From: Gelidibacter sediminis
GTDB lineage: Bacteria; Bacteroidota; Bacteroidia; Flavobacteriales; Flavobacteriaceae
Direction: 5' to 3'
DNA: 64,000 bases
NCBI RefSeq assembly: GCF_004364975.1
Contig: NZ_SOBW01000007.1
Coordinates: forward strand, 434,001-498,000
Shown here: piece after piece, positions 10,141 through 17,413 of the stretch
How the letters are laid out: each line of letters opens with the position of its first letter
Position numbering within the stretch: position 1 is the first letter of the stretch
The notes under the pieces: generated by a model
What the model was told of the DNA's origin: nothing
Seen by the model: only the letters and a program-made list of their open reading frames with translations
Database searches by the model: none
Program-made: the position numbers and the translations under genes

Positions 10141-11181
10141 TTATTTGGTAGAGTTTCTTTCTACGAGTTCTGTCTCAATCACAACGGTCGTATAATGCTC
10201 CTCTTCATCCTCCCGTTCTAGGTTGTCTATCAGCAATTCAGCTGCTTTTTCACCCATTTGTTGTCCGTGTTGATTAACCGTGGTCAAGCTAGGTGTGGCG
10301 TGCTTGGAAAGCACTCCATCAGTAAAGCCAATAAACTGTATATCCTCCGGAATTTTCATTCCTAAATTACGCGCCACCTTCATAGCGATAATGGCGTAGA
10401 GTTCATTTACAGCAAAAACACCATCTATTTTTTTATTTCTTTTAAACAAATCCTCAATTTCTCGTTCTAAAGATTCTAAATGGTCTTCAGAAACCAGTTC
10501 GTCATCCACCTTTAAAATCAAATCTGTTTCCGGGCTCATTTTAAATTCCTCTAATGCATCTAAATAACCCTGAGTTCTCAGCTTTCCTACACTGACATAA
10601 TCTTTTGTTGTAATAATAGCCACATGTTTGCAGCCACTAGACAAGAGCTTCATGACTGCATTTTTCGAGCCCTTAGAATCGTCAATAATAACTTTATCGC
10701 AATGGATTTCATTCACGATACGATCAAACATCACAATAGGCATTCCCTGACTGATAGTTTCTTTAAAATGGTGGTAATCTTGCTGTTGTAATGTTTCTTT
10801 TGAAATAGACAGTATGAAACCGTCAATGCTGCCATTCGCCAACATTTGCATATTAATCACCTCTTTATCAAAAGATTCATTAGACAACCCAACAATAACA
10901 TTGTACCCGCGTTTATTGGCCACTAACTCGATTCCTCTAATGACTTTGGAAAAAAAATGATGGACGATTTCCGGAATAATAACTCCTATGGTTTTCGTTT
11001 TTCTGTTTTTTAAACTTAAGGCTATATTATTGGGACGGTAATTGTAAAGTTTTGCAAAGGCCTGAACTTTTTGCCGCGTATCTTCACTAATTTCAATACT
11101 ATCCCGCAAAGCTTTGGAGACAGTGGAGATAGACACGTCTAGTTCTCTTGCAATTTGTTTTAAAGTGATTTTTTTTTTCAT
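10141..11181 (-). CDS. LacI-family regulator of the maltose locus
   Basis: DNA-binding regulator of 346 aa. The N-terminal LacI helix-turn-helix (about residues 4-50) reads ITLKQIARELDVSISTVSKAL, with the hinge helix ending near NNIALSLKN. It is followed by a periplasmic-binding-protein-like effector domain (about 60-340) with typical stretches such as TIGVIIPEIVHHFFS and TTVNQHGQQMGEKAAELL. It is first in the leftward arm and divergent from susC. A perfect LacI-type palindrome lies in the shared intergenic region. It probably senses maltose or a derivative; whether it activates or represses cannot be told from sequence. Confidence 0.93.
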   Translation of the reverse strand: MKKKITLKQIARELDVSISTVSKALRDSIEISEDTRQKVQAFAKLYNYRPNNIALSLKNRKTKTIGVIIPEIVHHFFSKVIRGIELVANKRGYNVIVGLSNESFDKEVINMQMLANGSIDGFILSISKETLQQQDYHHFKETISQGMPIVMFDRIVNEIHCDKVIIDDSKGSKNAVMKLLSSGCKHVAIITTKDYVSVGKLRTQGYLDALEEFKMSPETDLILKVDDELVSEDHLESLEREIEDLFKRNKKIDGVFAVNELYAIIAMKVARNLGMKIPEDIQFIGFTDGVLSKHATPSLTTVNQHGQQMGEKAAELLIDNLEREDEEEHYTTVVIETELVERNSTK

Positions 11182-11317
11182 AATTATAGCTGTCTCGAAC
11201 CGCTTATTTTAACGCTGATAAGGTAATAATAAAGCTTAACATTAAAAACGCGTAAATTCTAATGTATGAAATTACTAATGATTTTAATTTTTTTTATGGA
11301 TATTTAGGTAAAAACCC

Positions 11318-11339
11318 TTGATAACAAAAAAGTTGTCAA
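11318..11339. promoter_or_regulatory. Imperfect dyad beside the LacI-type operator
   Basis: Arms TTGATAAC (11318-11325) and GTTGTCAA (11332-11339) are inverted repeats with one non-Watson-Crick position, separated by six bases (five or six A). It lies just left of the perfect operator palindrome, within the divergent promoter region. It could be a second protein-binding site or chance; only the symmetry is seen. Confidence 0.35.
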
Positions 11340-11341
11340 CA

Positions 11342-11355
11342 CGAAAACGTTTTCG
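11342..11355. promoter_or_regulatory. Predicted LacI-family operator
   Basis: The 14-base sequence CGAAAACGTTTTCG is a perfect palindrome with the central CG step usual in LacI-family operators. It lies between the divergent LacI gene (start 11181) and susC (start 11467), about 110 bases ahead of susC. It is the best candidate binding site for the neighbouring regulator. No second exact copy was noticed in the other intergenic regions of the locus. Confidence 0.7.
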
Positions 11356-11466
11356 CTGATTATCTGATAATGATAAACCGATTAATGACACAAAATTTAC
11401 ATAGCTTTAACCCAAGAAGTGAAAATATAAGTGAATTATTAAAACAATTAACTTTAAAAATAGTGT

Positions 11467-14367
11467 ATGAAAACATTTTTAAATAGCATGCTGTTATTGG
11501 TATTTTTAATACCCACAGTCATGTGGTCGCAAACCACTGTTTCTGGGACTGTAACAGATCAGGCTAACGTGCCCTTGCCGGGCGTAAATATTTTAATTAA
11601 AGGAACAAATACAGGAACAACGACTGATTTTGATGGGAATTATAGCATCAGCGCGAAAAACGGCGATGTGATTGTATTCTCCTATGTTGGTTTTAAATTG
11701 CAAGAATTTAATTATAACGGCCAACAACCCCTGAATGTAACACTTGCTGAAGATACTGCTTTGTTAGACGAAATCGTATTGATTGGATACGGATCTACTA
11801 CAAAACAGGATGCTACTGGGTCAGTTGAAAAAGTAAGCGAGAAAGAATTCAATCAAGGTGCTATCGTTTCTCCAGAACAATTACTGGCAGGGAAATCTGC
11901 CGGTGTTCGTATTACTTCTGGCGGTGGAGATCCGGGTGGTGGATCTGAAATTAGAATTAGAGGTGGTGCGTCATTATCAGCTAACAATTCCCCTTTGATA
12001 GTCATTGATGGTTTACCGTTAGATCAACGCGGTGTACAAGGTGTGAGAAATCAATTAAACGCTATTAACCCAAATGACATTGAAGATTTTGTTGTATTGA
12101 AAGATGCCTCGGCAACAGCAATTTATGGTTCCCGTGCGTCAAATGGTGTAATTTTAATTACTACTAAGAAAGGTAAGACAAATGCACCTTTAAAAGTGGA
12201 ATACGATCTTAAAGCATCTGTTGCCCAAGTAACTGACTTTGTAGATGTATTAACAGCCAATGAGTTTAGAGCTATTGCTGAGACAGATACCAATTTTGAT
12301 GGAAGCTTGCTAGGAAACGCTAGTACAGATTGGCAAAAACAAATTTATCAAACCGCTGTTGGTGCCATTCATAACGTTACTGTTTCTCAAGGTTTTGACA
12401 GTTTTAATTTCCGTGCCAACGTAAACCATACCTCACAACAAGGGGTTTTGACTGGCGATTTATATGAGCGTAACTCGGTAAATCTCTCGGCAGTTAAACG
12501 CCTATTGGATAATGACCTAAAGCTTACCTTAACTACAAAAGGAATATTAGATGATAATAAATATGCTGACAAAGGTGCTATTGGGTCTGCAATCGGTTTT
12601 GACCCCACACATCAAGTGTACAATGCTGATGGCTCCTACTTTCAGTATGTAGGCCAAAGTTTGGCATTGGTTAATCCTGTATTCTCTTTGGACAACAATA
12701 ATAATAGAGCGCGTAATAAACGGAATATTACCAATTTTAATATTGATTATAACCTTCCGTTCTTGGAGGGTTTAAAGTTCAACTTAAATGCTGGTCTTGA
12801 TTATTCTGAATTATCCGGAAAGGAATACAGATTGGCTAGCCCAACAAATCCAGGAGGTTTTAATTATGAAAATTTTTATGAAGGTTTTAATAGAAACTCT
12901 TTGTTAGATTTCTTCTTCAATTATAAAACAGATTTAACGTCTCTTAACACAAAGATCGATTTGACCGCTGGACATTCCTATCAAGAATTCTTCATCAAAT
13001 CTGACCGTAGTGAAACCGAAACTGCTGGGAATTTAATAGCGCGTGAAACCATTATTAATAGAAATGCCTTAGAATCCTATTTTGCACGTGCAAGTTTTGA
13101 CATTGCTAACAAGTATTTGTTATCATTAACTGTAAGACGTGATGGTTCTTCCCGTTTTGGCGAGAAGAATAGATGGAGTACCTTCCCTGGTGTTTCTGCA
13201 GGTTGGAAACTAAGTAATGAAGCATTTTTGCAAAATTCTATTTTCTCAAACCTAAAACTAAGAGCAGGTTGGGGTAAAACAGGTCAGCAAGAAATTGGCC
13301 AGAATTACGGTTATTTAGGAGTCTATACTCCAGGAAGATCTGATGCAAGTGTTCAGTTTGGTTATAACAACGGCGTTCCACAATATGTGAATACGCTGCG
13401 CCCTGAAGAGTTTGATGAAAACTTGAAATGGGAGGAAACATCTCAATACAACGTTGCTCTAGACTTTGGTTTATTTAATGAACGCCTAACAGGTACTGTA
13501 GATGCTTATTATAGAGAAACCAATGATTTGTTGGCAACTATTCCAACAGCAGCAGGCTCTAACTTGTCAGATTTATTAACCACCAACGTCGGCTCAGTAT
13601 TAAGTAAAGGTATTGAGTTTAGTTTGAATGGTGCCTTAGCAAGGTCTGAAGATTTTAATTGGGATATGGCCTTCAATGCGACCTTACAAGAAAACAAGAT
13701 TACGAAGCTATCGTTGGGTAATGACCCTAATTTCTTTATCGCTCAAGGTGGAATTAGTGGTGGTGTTGGCAACAACATTCAATTGTGGAGAGAAGGCTTA
13801 GACCCATCTACGTTTTACGTATTTAGACAAGTTTATGACACAGCAGGAAAACCAATTGAAGGTGCCTATGTAGATGTTAATGGTGATAACCAAATAACAG
13901 AAGCTGACAAACAAGCCTATAAAAAAGCATCACCTGATGCTTATTTAGGATTCACTAACACGTTAAACTATAAAAACTTAGATTTCAGTTTTACGTTTAG
14001 AGGAAGCTTAGGAAATTATATGTATAATAATGTCGCTTCAGACAGAGGTAATATAACCACTGTAAATGATGCTCCGGGACAATATTACGTTAATGCTCAC
14101 TCTAGTGTTTTGACTACCAATTTTCAAAAACAAGTCTTATTTTCTGATTACCACATCAGAAGAGCTGATTTTGTAAAATTAGATAACGTGTCTCTAGGCT
14201 ATCTGGTTCCTGGTGAAAATTTAAATTTGAGACTGTCGCTAACAGCTACAAATTTATTCACCATTACTGAATACGAAGGTTTGGATCCAGAAATTTCCAA
14301 TGGTATAGATAATAATTTCTATCCAAGACCACAAACCTATGTACTAGGCTTAAATTTTACTTTTTAA
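11467..14367 (+). CDS. susC: SusC-like TonB-dependent maltodextrin transporter
   Basis: Outer-membrane importer of 966 aa, first gene of the rightward maltose operon. The signal peptide ends near residue 21 (MWS/Q). A carboxypeptidase-like regulatory domain (about 24-100, with PLPGVNILIKGTNTGTTTDF) is followed by the plug domain (about 110-235, with IRIRGGASLSANNSPLIVIDG) and a 22-strand-type barrel ending in YVLGLNFTF. SusD follows 4 bases downstream. In the established model SusC forms the channel and SusD the lid of a TonB-powered complex. Maltodextrin as the substrate is inferred from the surrounding GH13/GH65 genes. Confidence 0.93.
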   Translation: MKTFLNSMLLLVFLIPTVMWSQTTVSGTVTDQANVPLPGVNILIKGTNTGTTTDFDGNYSISAKNGDVIVFSYVGFKLQEFNYNGQQPLNVTLAEDTALLDEIVLIGYGSTTKQDATGSVEKVSEKEFNQGAIVSPEQLLAGKSAGVRITSGGGDPGGGSEIRIRGGASLSANNSPLIVIDGLPLDQRGVQGVRNQLNAINPNDIEDFVVLKDASATAIYGSRASNGVILITTKKGKTNAPLKVEYDLKASVAQVTDFVDVLTANEFRAIAETDTNFDGSLLGNASTDWQKQIYQTAVGAIHNVTVSQGFDSFNFRANVNHTSQQGVLTGDLYERNSVNLSAVKRLLDNDLKLTLTTKGILDDNKYADKGAIGSAIGFDPTHQVYNADGSYFQYVGQSLALVNPVFSLDNNNNRARNKRNITNFNIDYNLPFLEGLKFNLNAGLDYSELSGKEYRLASPTNPGGFNYENFYEGFNRNSLLDFFFNYKTDLTSLNTKIDLTAGHSYQEFFIKSDRSETETAGNLIARETIINRNALESYFARASFDIANKYLLSLTVRRDGSSRFGEKNRWSTFPGVSAGWKLSNEAFLQNSIFSNLKLRAGWGKTGQQEIGQNYGYLGVYTPGRSDASVQFGYNNGVPQYVNTLRPEEFDENLKWEETSQYNVALDFGLFNERLTGTVDAYYRETNDLLATIPTAAGSNLSDLLTTNVGSVLSKGIEFSLNGALARSEDFNWDMAFNATLQENKITKLSLGNDPNFFIAQGGISGGVGNNIQLWREGLDPSTFYVFRQVYDTAGKPIEGAYVDVNGDNQITEADKQAYKKASPDAYLGFTNTLNYKNLDFSFTFRGSLGNYMYNNVASDRGNITTVNDAPGQYYVNAHSSVLTTNFQKQVLFSDYHIRRADFVKLDNVSLGYLVPGENLNLRLSLTATNLFTITEYEGLDPEISNGIDNNFYPRPQTYVLGLNFTF

Positions 14368-14371
14368 TATC

Positions 14372-15997
14372 ATGAATAATAATATTAAACACAATGTTAT
14401 GTTAAGAACAATTAAAACAATCTTTATCGCTTTCACGCTCGTGTTTTTTGCACAGTCGTGTGAGAGTGAATTAGATTTGCAACCTGAAGACAATCGTCTT
14501 ACAGCAGATGCTGCCTTTGAAGAGCCTGGAGCCTACAAGGCTTTTTTAGCCAAATTATATGCAGGCCTTTCTGTAAGTGGACAACAAGGTCCTGCAGGCG
14601 ATCCTGATTTGTCAGGATTAGATGAAGGGTTTTCCAACTATTTACGCTTGTACTGGTCAATGCAAGAGCTAACCACTGACGAAGCCGTAATAGGATGGAA
14701 TGATGGCACTATTAAAGACTTACACGCTCAAACATGGACCTCAGGTAATGAATTTATCCGTACCATGTACAGCAGAATTTTTTATCAAGTGGCGTTAACC
14801 AATGAATTTTTACGTCAAACATCAGACAAAAAACTGGATGCGAGAGGTACTGAGTCAAATTTACGTAGTGAGATTCAAAAATACAGAGCGGAAGCGCGTT
14901 TTTTAAGAGCTTTAACCTACTGGCACGCATTAGATTTATTTGGTAATGTGCCATTTGTAACTGAAAAAGATCCTATTGGTGCATTTTTACCAACACAAAT
15001 CAAAAGTAAAGACCTGTATAGTTATATAGAAACAGAACTGCTTGCCATAGAGAATGAGATTATTGGTGCACGAGAAAATGATTACGGTAGAGCTGATCAG
15101 GCTGCGGTTTGGATGTTGCTTTCTAAATTGTATTTAAATGCGGAAGTCTATATTGAATCTCCACAGTATGATAAAGTAATTACCTATACGACCAAAGTTA
15201 TTGATGCAGGGTATAGCATTGCTGACAACCCATACTACCAATTGTTTTTAGCTGATAATGACACTAATGGGACACAATCAGAAGTTATTTTTCCAATTAC
15301 ATTTGATGGGTTAAAAACACAGTCATATGGAGGAATGACCTTTTTAATTCACGCCTCGGTAGGTGGTAGTATGGTTCCAGCCGAATTTGGTATTAACGGC
15401 GGATGGGCTGGTCTTAGAACGACCTCCAAACTGGTAGAACAATTTCCTGGAGAAGCAAACTCTGCTGATAAAAGAGCATTGTTCCATACAGATGGCCAAA
15501 CAAAGGAAATTACAAACATCTCCAACTTTACTAATGGATATGCCGTTGAAAAGTACAGAAACGTAGATGTAAATGGCGTTGCTGGTTCTGATCAAACAGG
15601 CGATTTCCCTGACACAGATTTCCCAATGTTTAGATTGGCTGATGCTTATTTAATGTATGCAGAGGCAGTCGTCAGAAATGGTGGTGGTTCAGAAGCAAAC
15701 GCGGTAACATATATTAACAACTTACGTACACGCGCTTATGGCAACACCAGCGGAAATATTACCCAATCAAGTTTAACTAAAGATTTTATTCTTGCTGAAC
15801 GTTCAAGAGAGTTGTATTGGGAAGCACATAGAAGAACAGATTTAATCAGATTTGGCAAATTCTCTGATCAAGGTTTATGGCCTTGGAAAGGAAATGTACC
15901 ACAAGGAAAAACAACAGAATCCTTTAGAGATTTGATGCCTTTACCTTCAACAGACTTAGGAATCAACACCAACTTAACACAAAACCCAGGATATTAA
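14372..15997 (+). CDS. susD: SusD-like maltodextrin-binding lipoprotein
   Basis: Surface glycan-binding lipoprotein of the SusD/RagB family (541 aa). The first ATG is used here, but the ATG at 14399 (MLRTIKTIF) gives a more usual 20-residue signal sequence before the lipobox AQSC, so the real start may be 9 codons later. The N-terminal TPR-like half includes FLRALTYWHALDLFGNVPFV, a family hallmark, and the C-terminal RagB half includes LAERSRELYWEAHRRTDLIRF. It is 4 bases downstream of susC and 13 bases upstream of the SusE-like gene. Confidence 0.93.
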   Translation: MNNNIKHNVMLRTIKTIFIAFTLVFFAQSCESELDLQPEDNRLTADAAFEEPGAYKAFLAKLYAGLSVSGQQGPAGDPDLSGLDEGFSNYLRLYWSMQELTTDEAVIGWNDGTIKDLHAQTWTSGNEFIRTMYSRIFYQVALTNEFLRQTSDKKLDARGTESNLRSEIQKYRAEARFLRALTYWHALDLFGNVPFVTEKDPIGAFLPTQIKSKDLYSYIETELLAIENEIIGARENDYGRADQAAVWMLLSKLYLNAEVYIESPQYDKVITYTTKVIDAGYSIADNPYYQLFLADNDTNGTQSEVIFPITFDGLKTQSYGGMTFLIHASVGGSMVPAEFGINGGWAGLRTTSKLVEQFPGEANSADKRALFHTDGQTKEITNISNFTNGYAVEKYRNVDVNGVAGSDQTGDFPDTDFPMFRLADAYLMYAEAVVRNGGGSEANAVTYINNLRTRAYGNTSGNITQSSLTKDFILAERSRELYWEAHRRTDLIRFGKFSDQGLWPWKGNVPQGKTTESFRDLMPLPSTDLGINTNLTQNPGY

Positions 15998-16010
15998 AAC
16001 ATACACACAC

Positions 16011-17354
16011 ATGAAAAATTTTAAAATATTAAGCTTATTTATTTTAGCCATGATTGGGCTAAGTTCTTGTGAAACCGAAGATGATGTCATCTTTGTAGCT
16101 CAAGAACCTACAGGGTTTGTTTTGACCAACACCACTTTACCAGAATACATTTTAACCGCTACTACTGGAGCTAATCTTGGAGAGCGATTTACTTGGAACA
16201 GCGCAGACTTTGGCGTTCCTACAAACGTATCTTATGATTTGCAACGCTCAATTGCAGGCGATTTTAGTGATGCTGTTTTAGTAGGTACCACTACTAACAA
16301 TGAAATTGCAATGACTATTGGTCAAATGATGGCTGTTGCGAAGGAAGCTGGCCTAGACGCTAATCCTACAACTCCTGCTCCAAATACAGGTGCATTTGCT
16401 GTAAGGGTTCGTGCTTATGTTGGTAATGGTGGATCTGAAGTATTTTCTGATGCCAAAACAATTTCTGTAAAATTACAGGAAGCTACAGTAGAAAGCGGTG
16501 TTACTGAATCTACTTGGGGCATTGTTGGTTCTGCTGCACCAAATGGTTGGGATGGTCCTGATGCCAAATTCTATACCACTTCAGAAAACAATGTTATTGT
16601 AGCTTATGTGACTTTAAAAGAAGGTGAAATTAAATTCCGTGAAAACAACACATGGGGTGGCGATTTCGGTGATGTTGACGCCAATGGCATCTTAGATCAG
16701 GAGGCAGAAAACAATATTAAAGTTAAGGCGGGCACTTACAAAGTAACCATTAACTGGAATGACAATACCTATAAAATTGAAAAATTCTATTGGGGTCTTG
16801 TTGGTTCCGCAACGCCTAATGGTTGGGACGGACCAGATACGAAACTTCAATATGATTATAATACAGATAGTTTCAAGGCTGTTGTACAGCTGAAAGAAGG
16901 CGAGTTAAAATTCAGAATGAACGATACGTGGGGTGGTGATTATGGAGACCTTAATGAAGATGGTGTGCTGGACCAAGAAGCCGAGAACAATATTAAAGTT
17001 ACAGCCGGTTATTATTTAGTAACTGCTAATTTTGAAACTCTGAAATATACAATCGAGCCCACAGATATTTGGGGTGCAGTAGGATCTGCTACACCTAACG
17101 GCTGGGACGGACCAGATACCAAATTTTCTCCAGATTTCTCTCAACCAGGAGTTTGGGTTCTGAAAGACTTTACGCTTAAAGATGGCGAATTGAAATTTAG
17201 AAAAAATGATGCTTGGGGTGGCGATTATGGAGATGTTAATTCAGACGGTGTTTTGGACCAAGAGGATGGCAACAACATTAAAGTGACTGCTGGTACCTAT
17301 ACCATCACGCTTGATTTTAGTGATGAAACCAAGCCTACTTACAAAATAAAGTAA
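16011..17354 (+). CDS. SusE/SusF-like starch-binding lipoprotein with three repeats
   Basis: Outer-membrane lipoprotein (447 aa; lipobox LSSC, Cys20). An N-terminal SusE-type Ig domain (about 25-160) is followed by three tandem ~93-residue modules at 169-260, 261-353 and 354-447, each beginning WG(I/L/A)VGSA and containing PNGWDGPD. Each repeat also carries an acidic loop such as DVDANGILDQE or DLNEDGVLDQE that resembles a calcium-binding loop. These are likely the starch-binding modules that hold maltodextrin at the surface. It is third in the operon after susC and susD and ends at a clear terminator. Confidence 0.88.
   Translation: MKNFKILSLFILAMIGLSSCETEDDVIFVAQEPTGFVLTNTTLPEYILTATTGANLGERFTWNSADFGVPTNVSYDLQRSIAGDFSDAVLVGTTTNNEIAMTIGQMMAVAKEAGLDANPTTPAPNTGAFAVRVRAYVGNGGSEVFSDAKTISVKLQEATVESGVTESTWGIVGSAAPNGWDGPDAKFYTTSENNVIVAYVTLKEGEIKFRENNTWGGDFGDVDANGILDQEAENNIKVKAGTYKVTINWNDNTYKIEKFYWGLVGSATPNGWDGPDTKLQYDYNTDSFKAVVQLKEGELKFRMNDTWGGDYGDLNEDGVLDQEAENNIKVTAGYYLVTANFETLKYTIEPTDIWGAVGSATPNGWDGPDTKFSPDFSQPGVWVLKDFTLKDGELKFRKNDAWGGDYGDVNSDGVLDQEDGNNIKVTAGTYTITLDFSDETKPTYKIK
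16515..17351 (+). repeat. Three tandem ~280-bp coding repeats of the SusE/F-like protein
   Basis: Three in-frame copies starting at 16515, 16791 and 17070 encode modules of 92, 93 and 94 residues. The blocks VGSA(A/T)PNGWDGPD, K(E/D)GE(I/L)KFR and NNIKV(K/T)AG are shared by all three, while the connecting segments differ. Confidence 0.9.
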
Positions 17355-17361
17355 ATCATCT

Positions 17362-17397
17362 AAAAAAAAGGCTATTCTCTAAGAATAGCCTTTTTTA
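17362..17397 (+). terminator. Rho-independent terminator after the susCDE-like operon
   Basis: Arms 17370-17378 (GGCTATTCT) and 17382-17390 form a perfect 9-bp stem around a 3-base loop. It is flanked by an A-run on the left and a T-run on the right, starting 8 bases after the stop codon. The A/T flanks make it usable on either strand. The amylase gene begins 17 bases later, so it may be only partly coupled to the operon. Confidence 0.85.
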
Positions 17398-17413
17398 TTT
17401 AAAATAATTCCAC

